A DNA stretch of 64,000 bases from positions 434,001 through 498,000 of the forward strand of contig OZ014416.1 in assembly GCA_963965975.1 (NCBI GenBank), written 5' to 3'. The position numbers and the translations under genes are program-made. The notes under the pieces are model-generated. The model was not told where the DNA came from. It made no database searches and saw only the letters and a list, made by a program, of their open reading frames with translations. Position 1 is the first letter of the stretch. Every line of letters begins with the position of its first letter. This stretch comes from Xestospongia bergquistia. Lineage: Eukaryota; Porifera; Demospongiae; Haplosclerida; Petrosiidae. This document shows, in pieces, positions 43,370 through 56,574 of this stretch.

Positions 43370-46300
43370 TGAAACCTTTAAACAGAATATGTAGGAGAGG
43401 TTGGTACAACTAACTGCTAATAGAGTAGTAAACTACACTTAACATTGTACATATGTTCGCATACTTTACCGAATACCAACAAACATGATTACACAAATTA
43501 TAGTCATAACATTTATATCTATATGTTCACATTGTAAACACTAACCATTTCATTAGTTCATTGTTTGTGTTCACTTATAACAGTATTTGCATCAAATGAA
43601 ATCAAAACAGCTACTACTTACCAACACACCCATCAACTAATCTAGGCCCTATACATTTAAACATTGGGGTTCAAATATTGGGGCCTATACATTGGACCCT
43701 ATATATTCAAATATTGGGCCCTGTATGGGAACAGGTCTGAGTCCTATACACTAACCTGTAATATTAAGAATCGGTTATGATCCAAATCAATACCGTTCTC
43801 CCTCAGTAACAACGCCACTTCCTTAAAAGGAACTTTACGTCTATTGAGCTGATAATGAGATGTGTTGTCTTTGTAAGCTGTTCTCGAGACAACAAACTGA
43901 CTACCAGGAACCACCTTGTAATCTTCCCCAGGCTAATTAGAGTTAATTGAAAGATAAGGTAAGCATGTTTTTCTCAATTATGAACAAAAACATTTAAATT
44001 AGACAAAGAAATTAAATTAGGGACATTATAGGCACCTGTGATATTATAACACCTGAGATACTGCAGGCGTCAAAAGGTAGCTAGGGATGCCACATTTTAT
44101 TGATAATGACATAACCAGCTGTAATATTGTATTAAATAATTTAATTGATTATATTTTTGGCTGACAATAATGATTATTTCTAATGGTATTTTAACTAACT
44201 CAAAACAATGTGCAACAAACTATTACAACTACTTACAAGAGGAATACTTGAGATGCTTATATTAAACGCACATTACAAACATTGACAGATAGCTATGTCA
44301 TAAGGAGTGAAATACAATACCCATATAATACTGACCCTGGTCACAGCATCTCTATTACTTTGTTTGTCTTACCAGATCAACAATCTTCTGAAAATAGACA
44401 CTCACAGAACAACTCTGGATGTCTTGATGATGTTCTGAGTTGTGTATTAATACAGATATACTCTTGGAACGGATTTTTTTTGCACGATAACCAAAGACAA
44501 ATAGCATGGCGTCAATTACATTGGATTTGCCACTTCCATTGGGTCCAACGATAGATGAAAAACACTAAACAAAAGAAAAAAATCTAAGCTTTGTGATTGT
44601 ATAAGTACTGATGTTTACTAGTCTAGAGCTTACTAATGGTAGTTATCCTAGGTCACTGTGGTAAGTACTGATGTTCACTAGTCTAGAGCTTACTAATAGT
44701 AGCTATCCTAGGTCACTGTGGTAAGTACTGATGTTCACTAGTCTAGAGCTTACTAATAGTAGCTATCCTAGGTCACTGTGGTAAGTACTGATGTTCACTA
44801 GTCTAGAGCTTACTAATAGTAGCTATCCTAGGTCACTGTGGTAAGTACTAACATTTATGTCATATGTGGTCAGTTATAGGGAATTGTAGTTAAACTAAAT
44901 ATCTATTACATGTCAGGTAACTAACTAACTAAGCAGATTAGATCATCACTACAAGGATATCATAACATTATTACTGCACCTTATTATCTAGATAAGCCCT
45001 TAACACCTGTTAGCTTCACTTGTACATAACTAGTTATACTTATAGCCATACACAATTATATAACTTGAATATGATGCAGTAGTGCGTGTCTATGTACTGT
45101 GTATGTGTTGGTACTTAGTGTCAAACAGTCAGTATGTAATATTATGCTTCCTATGTTCAAAAACCATAACACAAATAACTTTTCACTAAATAAGAGTGGG
45201 TGAATAACCAGTGATGTGTGAATATACAATTACAGCAACACTTGGAGACTAATAGCTGAGTTAGTCATTTGTTGCCATAGCAATGATGATGTCATCACAA
45301 CTTATTTAACCTACAGTCAATAAAAGACTAAATACAAACATTAGTTTGAATATACATAGTTGAGCAGTGAGTAGAATGTGCAATCATGTTTTTATATATT
45401 ACTTCATAATAATAATACAGATGTCACACTGTATTCACCTGAAATAGCTGTTCATTGGGTTGTGTAAACACACACTGACATGATTAAAATAACAATCTAA
45501 CAATGATGATATCACACATCACAATACTATATAGTCAACTATAATATAGTGAAATAAATAATTTAGTTAGTACAGCAATAACTATAAGAGAAATCCAAAC
45601 TTTCTCTGAATTATATACAAATTACAAACAATTCCATTCTATGATGAAGACAACCAGAATTTTCCTTGTCTACCAAGCAACGTGGACTACTTAATTCCTA
45701 GCAGCATATTGAGTAGGTAAAGTATCAGCAAACAAGTCCTTTATCACACTTCAATCTTGTAGATGTCACGTTTACATGTAATCATGTATTGCACAAATAC
45801 ATATTATACATCTCTAGCAATTGTCTAGCTGTTACTTAACATGTACATACCACAATCTAATAAAGAAGGTAATCAAATATTACTGCATAGACAGGATGAC
45901 CTTCTAAGAACTCTATCTTCCTGCTCTCATATAATATTGTACATCATATAATAGACTAGACAAATACTTGTATTGAACTGTTAAACAAAAATTACTATGC
46001 AATAAATAAACAGAAGGAAAACATCGTAATGATTGCTCAACCATTAGGGACAAACTATACTACTGGAATTATAGTAATGCCTTGTGTTGACATCATATGG
46101 CCATCCCAAATACCACAATATACACACTACCCCCTTACTAAACCAGATGTGTAGGCCTGTTGAGTAACAAGATTAGATGATAAGAGAATACAAAATGAAT
46201 CGTGTAGGAAACTTGTAGCCGTGACAAGTTGAATAGATTGTGTCAATACAAGCTAAATTGTCATTAATAGGTCATCTGTACATGTAGTCATTGTCATTGC

Positions 46301-47345
46301 CAAGTAACAAAAACAATTGTCATTTTTGGAAATGGAGAAATATTTTTATTTTGTGGACCTAGTCTAGCAAGTCCTAGTTAATTTGGGTATTGTTATATAA
46401 TACTGACAACAATATAATGTCAATTAGTAACTTCCTGTTATACAATATTGTGTGGTCATTGTTATGGCATTCAGTAATGAGAAGTTAACATTTACAATGA
46501 GTATGTATTGTGATAAGGTTAGAGCCAATTTGTCTCTTCTTAGTAAAAATGTATCAACAATGGAACTAAAGAAAATAACCTACAAACAGTATGTAAACAG
46601 AGTTTATTTTTGATAATCTAATGTTATTTTATGCTAAAATTCACTTAACTACCATTCACACAAGTACTATAACCCACATATACACTAAGAGCAATAATAA
46701 CACAACATAAGGCTTCAAAGAGTTCAGTTAAGATATGTAGTATTTTACCTAGTATGAACCATATGCTATAAATGGTTATAGTTTGTGTGGGACATACATA
46801 GTAAATATTCATTGTTATAATAAATCAGCTTGTCAAAAGAGGATGATGTCATAGTGACACCATACAAGAGGTGTGTGTGATATCGTACCTTGTTATGAAA
46901 AGGATACATTATAGATATTATAGATGATGACATCAATGGATATTGGATTTATAGTTGATAAATAATGAATAATAGACAATGGACCATATAGTTGAAAGTG
47001 GATGCATATACAATTACAATGGACAACTAAATGGACCAATGGGATGTACTGATGGGAAATAATACCGCTTTGCTATGCATCCATTAACATTTAATTATCA
47101 TTCCATTATGTAATGTAGTCCAATACTTTGACATCATCACCATGTGTAAGACCACACCCAAAATATTCAATTAATGAATATCTGGCATACGTATATGTAC
47201 ATATACATACCTTGTGAAATGGTCCCAGCTCTCTGGTACCAGCATAGGATTTGAAATTCTCACAGACTATTTTTGGTATCATGAGACGAGTCTCCTCAGT
47301 TGATACCTCTTGAGAAACCTCAGAAGCTATGCCTTCATCATTCAT
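37223..47345 (-). CDS. SMC4: SMC4, condensin core ATPase, C-terminal head lost in gap
   Basis: Condensin subunit pairing with SMC2 in mitotic chromosome compaction. 24 exons on the minus strand: 47345-47211, 44564-44373, 43932-43756, 43311-43147, 43095-42827, 42368-42140, 41913-41868, 41631-41591, 41147-41091, 40706-40585, 40535-40365, 40201-40132, 39716-39555, 39404-39364, 39273-39141, 39023-38841, 38781-38677, 38634-38508, 38465-38414, 38361-38310, 38176-38091, 37971-37827, 37780-37607, 37402-37223; 1,038 residues. Words include ENFKSYAGTRELGPFHK, Walker A GPNGSGKSN, GIDLDHNRFLILQGEVEQIA, hinge (about 537-760, GRLGDLGSIDDKYDVAIS, SGTMSGGGNKV-like) and TPNMAAIDEYK. The signature motif and Walker B head (about 190 or more residues) are missing. 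Two introns use GC donors (38840, 38413). Intron 1 is 2.6 kb. Confidence 0.95.
38038..38067. repeat. (AAT)n microsatellite
   Basis: About 9-10 AAT units in the SMC4 intron between exons 38091-38176 and 37827-37971. Confidence 0.9.
38782..38812. repeat. (GA)n, sense-strand (CT)n before an SMC4 acceptor
   Basis: GAGAGGGAGAGAGAGACAGA-like tract. On the minus strand it is the polypyrimidine tract of the acceptor at 38782-38783, closing a GC-AG intron of only 59 bp. Confidence 0.9.
39462..39546. repeat. (TTA)n microsatellite
   Basis: About 26 TTA units with one interruption near 39518, inside an SMC4 intron close to the donor at 39554. Confidence 0.96.
42412..42700. repeat. 60-bp tandem repeat array, locus 2 (~5 units)
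   Basis: Same family and same plus-strand orientation as 23766-24285 (AGTCTAGAGTTTACTAATGG, TAGCTATCCTAGGTCACTGT, GGTAAGTACTGATG). The right-hand units are decayed. It lies in the SMC4 intron 42369-42826, antisense to the gene. Confidence 0.94.
43322..43369. repeat. (GT)n(GA)n compound microsatellite
   Basis: GTGTGT followed by GAGAGA, in the SMC4 intron upstream (gene sense) of exon 4 and about 10-55 bp from its acceptor. Confidence 0.93.
43650..43734. repeat. Short imperfect repeat with ATTGGGGCC / CCTATA words
   Basis: Three imperfect copies of a CCTATACATT...AATATTGGG unit of about 30-36 bp in SMC4 intron 3. Confidence 0.7.
44565..47210 (-). other. SMC4 intron 1 (2.6 kb)
   Basis: AT-rich with no recognisable nested gene. 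It carries array locus 3 near its 3' end (gene sense). It separates the Walker A exon from the first coding exon. Confidence 0.8.
44602..44850. repeat. 60-bp tandem repeat array, locus 3 (~4 units)
   Basis: Nearly identical 60-bp units (ACTAGTCTAGAGCTTACTAA, TAGTAGCTATCCTAGGTCAC, TGTGGTAAGTACTGATG) in SMC4 intron 1, plus-strand orientation. Much cleaner copies than locus 2, so likely younger. Confidence 0.96.
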
Positions 47346-47997
47346 GATAATACAACTAGAAAAGGGTGGCTCTTTTTCACACAATATATAACTGTCTATT
47401 TACCTCAGTAGTAGTAAAATAAGGATATATATATTATTCTTTTTACTTGTATAAACTTTAAACTTCAGTCAATTTAGATTCTTTAGACTTGAGTCTTCAG
47501 GGCTACACTACTGAAGTAAGTGATGTTTCCCGCCAATATGGAGCAACGATCTGTTATAATTATTCATAGATTTTCACCATGACAACAGCGGAATGTGAAG
47601 TAATGAATATTTAATAAGGGACATCAAGAATGGATGGCTTCCTCCTTTAAGAATGTATGGAATTCATGGACGTCAGCCACACTTGGTATGCACAATGCAT
47701 ATTTAATATGGTAATGATTAAGTAATAATGAAACAGTATTCATAACAAGTTCAGTGTTGTGGAAGTTCTGAGTGAGTGAGTGAGTGAGTGAGTCATTGAA
47801 CGCTTGTAGAAAGTTTTGTTTCAAAGGATCGACTCAAATCTCTATTCGTTTCAACGTCGTCGTATGAACTAAATAAAGAAAGAAATCAAGAAACTGCTGC
47901 AAAGGAGCCAATCCGAAAACTAGTGACAAGTTTTAAAACTGCAATATCAGTGTAGAGACAATATCACATTTCTAGAACGTCTTCTCAGGCTAAGAAG
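47346..47997. promoter_or_regulatory. SMC4/RERE divergent intergenic region
   Basis: 652 bp between start codons. A TTTTCTAG acceptor-like sequence lies about 10 bp upstream of the SMC4 ATG on the minus strand, so a 5' UTR intron is possible. A (GAGT)n stretch lies near 47772-47792. No coding sequence recognised. Confidence 0.45.
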
Positions 47998-49611
47998 ATG
48001 CCCAGAAAAGGAGACAAGAGAAAGGGAAGGAGAACGAGAGCCAGTACTACTCCTGTCCCACAAGCTGCATCAGTTACTCAAAATACTAAAAACAGTCCTC
48101 CAACTAGAGGGCGAAAAACCAAGAACAGTCAAAAAGGTAGACAACCTCCACCTAAACCTGCAACAGGAGGTAAACGAACTTCCAATGGTCGAGGAATTAG
48201 AAGAAAACTGTCAGAGCAACAGACCACTTTCACATCCCATGATCAAATTGTCTACAAATCTGGAGGTACAGAATATACATATCAATTACTTACATAATAG
48301 TAACTAGGTTTAAGAAGAGCATAATACTTATTTCGTTTTCAAAAATCATTCTATCGTTGTTTTGCACACAAATAAAACTCACACAATCTAATTCAAATAT
48401 TATTACATGTGTTCTTTCCTTTCAACAGATTACGCTTATGTGGACAGTCAACAAGCCGATCAGCCCTATCATATTTGTTTGATAAGAGGCTTTAAAGTGG
48501 TAAGAATATAAATATCATAAGATATACTGTATTCAAAGTAGTCACAACTACAAAGAAACAAGACATATATAGTTAGTTGTCTCTCATAAACAATCATAGT
48601 CTGCCACAGAGAGCACAGTTCTCTGTTATTTCAGCCATTATAATCTTGTCTACAAACACTCACGATACAACATCCAGACATTGACAGGAAGAATGATGAG
48701 GTCATATACTATAGTTGTTATACAGAATTTGTTACCATTTAACAGTTTTTGCTATAATGATGTTGTATTACTCTAGTCACTCTTTTTACATAACATATTC
48801 AACTGATTGTATGATGTTGTGAAGAACTGATCAACGTATGTGTATGTGTGTGTGTGTAATTGTTGCCACATTTTAGTATCTGTGGTATGCTCATTGGTCA
48901 GTGGTAGTGTTGGTAGTGTTGCTTATTATGAGAACTGATCATGTATCATATTTATGGAATTTGTCACAGTTTTCCTACCTCTGTTAGTAGCAGTGGTGAT
49001 AATTGTCTCTTTATATATTTTAATTGAACAACCTAATTGGGACTAGATGGGGCTAAAGTGGGTGTGTCTTATCTACTTAGTTACACTATTGAATAATAAT
49101 GTTTATCTTTGCTCATATGAAAACATAAAAAGTCTACCTTTCATGACTAACAAACATCAGCTGGGTTTCCTTTTTTTCTTATAAATTCTTTTCCTTGCTC
49201 CCAAATTTGTCACTTTGTGTCATTAGCACTTTCAGAACTTACAAAAAGTTCCAAAATAACAGTTTGTGGTCAGTAGTCTCTCCCAATTCTACTTAAATAT
49301 TTCCACCTCTTTTTTGTGAAAACTAAGCCTGGTCCATACATAGATTGTGTAATATAACACTTTCTTATCTGTATGCTGTATAATTTTATTCATGTTTATG
49401 AATATATCCTTAATTCTAATTGCTTTACATGTACATGTAATATTAGCTGGTAATGAAAATCTGACAGTTGTAATTCAACCATTTGTATATTTGTTAGTGT
49501 ATGTTAATGTGATTATGTGTTAGGTAATTAGTATGAATAGGTCTTTGTGATCCAGACTTAAGGGGTGGATATTATTGACTTGTTGACATAGTTAAAATAC
49601 TAAGAACTCTG

Positions 49612-49652
<41 letters not shown>

Positions 49653-52600
49653 GGCAAGAAAGGATTCTGTAATGGCAGAGGTTAAATGGTTCTACCGTGT
49701 GTCTGAACTACCTGAAGCTGTATATTATCAATTAATGGAGGACAGGAAACAAGGTAATTGTTAGCACAGTGACATACAAACAAACAGTAAAGCAACTGAA
49801 AAGAACAGTTCATTAAGAATTTGCCCAAACTTAAAGATAAACAATGCTCTGTTTACAATACCTCCTTAAATACTATTAACAGTACAAAACAAGTCAACTT
49901 TATAAGATAATACATTCCAGCTGTAATCAAAGCTACCTTGTTGACACGTCTATTACTCTTACAAACAAGATCCAATCCATTTATAGGGAATAAATGCTTC
50001 ACTTACCACAGCTTGCTATTCTTGGACTAATCGTTAATACAATTATTGTCTGACTGTGTGGGATATCCTTCAAGCATAGCATAGTTGTAAATATTGTGTG
50101 TTACTATAGTTTATAGTGTTACCATAATTCTTGGCCCAGCCGTAGATCAGTTATTGAATCAAGAAAATGTTGGGGGACAACAGAAACCAACATAGTTTGA
50201 CTGTTCATTATATTATAATTAGATGTGCTATAATGACATTGTGATGCTAATGAAAAGATATTGGTTATTATGTTTGTAAATTGTTGCCTTTAATACTATT
50301 AAAGTATAATTGATGTTTAAAAATGGCTCTAACTTAGCTCTGACATGATTTCCAATCTCCTTACTTTCTCTATCATGCTATCCTAGCCTATGTCTTAGCT
50401 TACTATAGAAGTAGATCCTATCCTCCTCCTATATTGTCCTCAGCATACATTTCATCAAAGTTAGCATACTTATACTAGAACACTGGTTTGACAAAATGGT
50501 GATGGCTTGTTCCTTGTATGCATCACTACATAAACTACATTATGAATCGTTTTGATAACGGACATCACTAACCACTCTCATTGGACTGACAAATTGGTGT
50601 CTGCTATACATACAAGTACTGTTTTGCTCTGTCAACAAGTTGTCATTAAGATGACCATACATTCCACCTTTATACTAGTGTATTCATTCCTCAATTATTT
50701 TGATAATCTGACATAGTAATGTATAGTTTACACTTAATACAAATCACCATACACTCTGAAACAAATGGAGGATATATTTTATTAATGACCTTTAGTTCTA
50801 TAATAGGGAGTTGATGACTTTTAAATGTAAACAAGATGCTTGAGTGCCCTCTCTGACTAAATTCATTATCTTAGCCTGCTATATTGTGTTGCTACAATGT
50901 TATATAGCTTCTGTTGGGATATGAGATTACTATAGTTTTAAATTTATTATATTTCCCTTTAGGTCCAGATGCAGCTGCATTCCAGTTGCCTCTTATTCGA
51001 AACAGGGAGTTGTTTGCAGCTTTTAATGTTGACACCCATCCTGCTTGTCTGTTCAAGTAAGCTAGTGTTAACTTTGTCTTCCAGTTCACACCTTTGTGTC
51101 TGAATTTGCTGGTTTATCTCTGCCATTTGTCTCTTACATGATACCATGTCTATGCCTCTCTTTCTCCCTCCCTCTCTCTCTCTTTCTCTCTCTCTCACAC
51201 ACACACACACAAAGATGAAATAGTTTATATTATTAATTTCATCATATTGCTATACACCAATTGATTATGTTACTCTATATGTCAATGGAAGTATGTGTTT
51301 TCAGCACAGAGAAGTGCAAACAAGTTCACAACACAAGAGAACATGGTCAAACCAAATGTGTGCATATTTTTCCTCTTACCACCTATCAAGTTGCAAATGA
51401 CCTCTCTTTTATCACCAATGGCTTCCTTTTCTATTACACCTTAACTAGACTATTTTAATCATAAACACTAACTTTATAAAATAAACAGATCATTAGACAT
51501 CATCAACAAGAGTAGTAGAATCTTTTTTCACTTTCAAAAACCATAAAGAATGACTGCGCACATGTGTATGTAAATAATATGCAGTCAGTCCTGAATGAAT
51601 CACTCCCCATGTAGAAATATTTCAGCTGTTGTGTTGTCTACCTGTCTATTGCAATGTTTATGCTTCTTTTAATTCTTGCCATGTTAATCACACACTTCTA
51701 TTATACTAATAACAGAACTATATTAAATTATTGATATGTCTTCTTCCTGTGTGTATTAACAAATAAGGTGACCCCTTTTATCATTATTGTGTTTATCTTC
51801 AAAGGAACTCAGTTGTCTACCCTATCAACTTGTTATTGATGACTGGCTATTGTATATGATTTGAGAGTAGTAGTAGTAGTGGTGCTAACATTTCAGTTTA
51901 CTGGTATAAAATGGTTGTGTAGTATTGACACCTTGTTTTATATGTTAGCTACATAATGATGTTGGCAAGTTGTTGATAGTTGTGACTATTTGAGTCATTA
52001 CTTATATAGACTTCACTTTAATTGACAGCTAATAGAAATGGAGAATAGAGGGAGGGAGTTAGTGGGCTTGTGGGAAAATCACTATGTTTAATTATCAAGG
52101 TTTGTTTTCATACAGACGTTGAGGTGGAACTTCCCCTTTGAATAGTACATAACTAGTTAAGTGGTGTGATATTGAAAGATTTTAGAACTGTTTAGAAATA
52201 AGAACTTGCTAGATAATACTTATTAACATTATGTGCTGTAAAGCCTGCATTTAGGATTACTAACCAGACACAGGTGGAGGTTTTCCAATGTAAACAAAGA
52301 TAGGTAATATGATAAAGATTCTTTCTTTTGAGGTTTATATTAGACCAACTCTATGAGCCTGCCAGTCTGTACATGTCTTAATGTACATGTAGTGAAATTA
52401 ACATCTGGAAAGTTAATGATCTCATTTTAGTGACATATTAAGTTGAAAGGGAAACCTTTGTATTGAACAATCATCATCAAATTTGTGGCTGGGAAAAGCA
52501 AGGTGATGCACATCCTTGTAGAAAATTTGTTATATTTCAGCTGTCAAAGTAAAAACTTAGTCATCATCAGTTCCTCACACTACCAGTTTGTTTAAGTTAA

Positions 52601-55600
52601 AGTGTTACTATCACATCTTATGATGCAGTACAATAATATCTACTATAATTTTGACACTTCAAATGGCCTAATAATACCTTAAAAGGTATAGAAGCTTGTT
52701 AGATGTAACAGAAAGTATCACTATAGTAACAGCTTGCTGTCTTGACCATACCACCTGGTTTAAAATCACATATCCCTTTAAAAGAGAAAACTATGACAGA
52801 TTATGACAGATCCCCCTCAACCAAGCTTGTGTACAAATATTTGCTGATTCATTTTTAATAGAATTCATTGAGACATCCTTTGGACAGTATAATAGTAATC
52901 ATTGCCTGTGTTTGGGGCCATGTTTTTATAGACCTCATTGTATGTCTCATATAATATCTACTAATCTTATACATAGTATGCTCATGAATAATGTTTACTT
53001 ACTCTAGGGGAAAGTGTTATGTGAAAGAATTCTCGGTAATCAAAGATATGTCCAGTTATCTAACCCAAGAAGATCACTTCTTTTATCAACATGGCTATAA
53101 ACCTGAATCAAGGTATAAAGACTAGTACACTTCTTCCTGTGAAATACTCTAATGCTAAACAAGCCATATATACACTAGTGCGTTAACTAGATTATAGGAT
53201 TATATTTAGTATTGTATAATGTATCCTTTAGTAGGAGGCGATGTCTGTGATGGTTGTATTTTTAATGTGGTTACTATATCTTGTTTGTGTCTGTTTAATG
53301 GAGCTAGTAGTTGTTTGTTAGTAAACAGTTAACCACACAGCTGAAAATGATACTTACCTACTATATCATTATAAGAATTATGATAGTATTATCTGGTATA
53401 TAGATGTATGTGTATATTATGTTATCAGTTATTTCTGATTAGTGGTGTGTGTAGAAAAAAAATCAGCCATCTTTTTAGACTTAGCCAGCAGCTGTTGTCT
53501 TGTTGAAACCATACTAATTATACCATTGTTAATTCAATGCCCTGTGTTTTGACCACAGGAGAATGACTAGAATGGATGAAGATGAGTATTCGTTTATACC
53601 ACAAAGCCAACAGGTATGGTACCAGCCAGCCATTGGTGTATTAATCTCTGTAGCCATACATACATATATTAATTCAATCATTTCTCTGTCTATCTTCTAT
53701 AGGCTGTATTGCCAAAATTTGTAAAACAAGAACCTATTACTACTGACACATTAAGTACTAAAATAGGGACAACAGTGACATTAGATCGCTATAACACACC
53801 AGAAGAACGTGTGACAGGAACTGAAGAACTTGTGAGTGTCTGTAATTAGAGGTGGTGCTATCCACACATATACTTGTGTACACAATAGGAGGGTTAATAC
53901 ATTTAATGGTTTTTATAATCTTCTCTTGCTAGCTACACCTTTCTCTCAGTAGGTACCGCCTTGTTACAGCCCTTGGGGTACTATTTATCATAGAGGATAT
54001 AGCCTTGAGGGAAATTGTGTATATGTATATTAATATAGTACTTGACCATACATCCTTTCTATTATACATTCCTGAGTATCTCCATGGAAACTGTTACAAG
54101 TTCAATGTCTGTTTACATGATTTTATATGTATTGTATGTAGTGTTAGTAGTGTGGTGAGGAACTTCTAGTTCTAGTAATGTTGACACAGATCATAGGATA
54201 GTGTCCTGATTGATGCTGGCCTTTAATGTTGTTTTTCGTTTTATTTTTTTTTAAATTTCTTCTTTCAAATGTGCACCCTCAACTGTTGCTTGAGGCTGGT
54301 TTTGTGGGAACTAAGACCAACCTTTTGTTGACTTTGACAGTTGGTTTAATATCATCCTCTTTGGAATTACCAATCAACTGACCACCCCTTTTTACTCCAT
54401 TCAAGTTCAACCAGCTGGCTTCTTTCATTGGACTCCCTCCCTTTTCCTTTAATGCTTGACTCACTGTCTCTACCTACTTTTCTTTCAACCATTGTTCTAT
54501 ACACCATTTGTTTGTGTCTAATTACTAATATTGGCTAATGACAGTTAACTGGTATTTTATATCTGACTCTGATCATATATCAAACATGTCTTGTCTAGCA
54601 TAGTTAGAAGCTTTGAACTATCTATACATATGTGAGTGTGTGTATTTTAACATTCTATTCTGTTGCCTTGGTGACTAATAGCATACATTGGATGATTATT
54701 GAGTGTTGGTGATATTTGTGTATTCTTGCCAGCTGGTGTATACTCTCTCCTCTGTAAATGTTGACAGTATCATGTTATAGTTATATAATATCAACAAATG
54801 TATTATTTATATTATGTCTTTGAAACTTGAGAGATGGTGTTATTAATAATGAATCTATATTTCTCTGCTTATTAACTCTCTCTCTCTCTCTCTCTCTCTC
54901 CAGGTTTGGGAGCCAAACATGGAAGATGACCCTTTATTGATGTATTTGAGGGCTGCTAGGTAAGCAGCTGTTTTAGTAAACACATATCCACTGTATCAAC
55001 CAATGGTAGTTATATTTTGTCTATTTCTCTCTTTCACATAGGAGCATAGCATTACATGCTGGAATTTGTATGAGTGGACTTATGAGAGATGGTTTTATGG
55101 TATGTTAAAGAGAAATCATTTAAGTCACTGCATTCTTTTCTCTAGGCTGCATCTTCTGATGAAACTACACAGCATGCTTTTGATGTGGTAAGTACAAACT
55201 AGTGTTAGAATGTAAACACAAAGCAACAATGTCATGAGTAGGATTGACATTACTCTCATCTTTCATACAGTTACATAAACAAGATTATGACACTAAGGGA
55301 GCTCTTTTAGAATTAGTCAGAAAGCCTATAGTTGGTAGACTTCATCGTAAAAAGAACTGGAGTAAAGAACACTCAGTAAGTTTTATGTTGTTTAAACAGA
55401 ATTCATATTAAAACAACATGCTTAAGAAGTGTTGTTTATTGTATCTGTTTTAAAAAACAAGTAATCATGTCATTGTAGTTTTTATTATTAACACAAAATG
55501 GTCACATGATGATTATTTTTTTCTATTTGTGCAGCTGTTGTTTGCTAAAGGGATGAGACAGTTTGGAAAGAATTTTCGAAAGATAAAGAACGAGTTGTTA

Positions 55601-56514
55601 CCAAATAAGGAAATTGTAAGCATCAATTTGTGACATTTGTGTAATACAGCTGGCAGTCATTTACCAGCTGTCATGTTAATTCTCATTATGTAATTATTAT
55701 GTCATCCTAATGTCATCATCATGGAATTGTTGATGGTGTCATATGTGACTCATTCTATCCATTATAGCCTGAGCTTATTGAGTATTATTATTACTGGAAG
55801 AAGACTACAGCTGGTGTCTCCTCTCGAAATACTCGAAAACAACGTAAACAATTTCACATCAGAATGTGCCGAGCCATGATGAAGACAGGTGAAACAACAC
55901 CAGAGAGAGAATTCAGTTAGTTCAAAAATGATATTAGCTCAGCAAATGACTGTGACTCTCTCTCTCTCTCTCTCTCTCTCAGTTGATGTTAGTTCTGGTG
56001 ATGAAGAGGATATGGAAGAAGATGGAGAGAAGTGTTTCAGGTAAAAATATACAGACACCATATATCATGATGTAAGGGAGAACCAGATGCTTACAATAAA
56101 TTCTGTTGATATGACACATTAACTTTGTTTATAGATTGTTACATGATCTATTATGTTTTGGATTGTAACTAACAAACCACAATACATGAATATTAATTAT
56201 GTTACATGTACTCAACCTAATGAATATCATTAACTTTTATTACAGCTATCATGCTTGCAGACATTGCTACTCCACTGGTGAGTTATATTTATAATAATAT
56301 TCATAGTGCTATGACCTTGTTTAATCATATTTACAACTTTGTTCAGCTGAATTTAATTAAATGTATTCACATGATATTTTATTATTGTCTATAATTAATC
56401 CTCTCCAAGTTTGGTCATTGCATGTAGGAGTTTGTATGTTACTGTAACTATGATAGTGTCATTTAGTTATTATGACATATCACTAATTTCTTTATAGAAT
56501 CAATGATTATTGAA

Positions 56515-56574
<60 letters not shown>

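Noticed and set aside
47624-47824. Minus-strand frame between SMC4 and RERE
   Set aside because: It includes a (GAGT)n-derived SLTHSLTQ stretch and has no conserved features.
54279-54464. 61-codon minus-strand frame inside RERE intron 7
   Set aside because: No homology recognised and it lies within an intron. Reading frames of this size are expected by chance.
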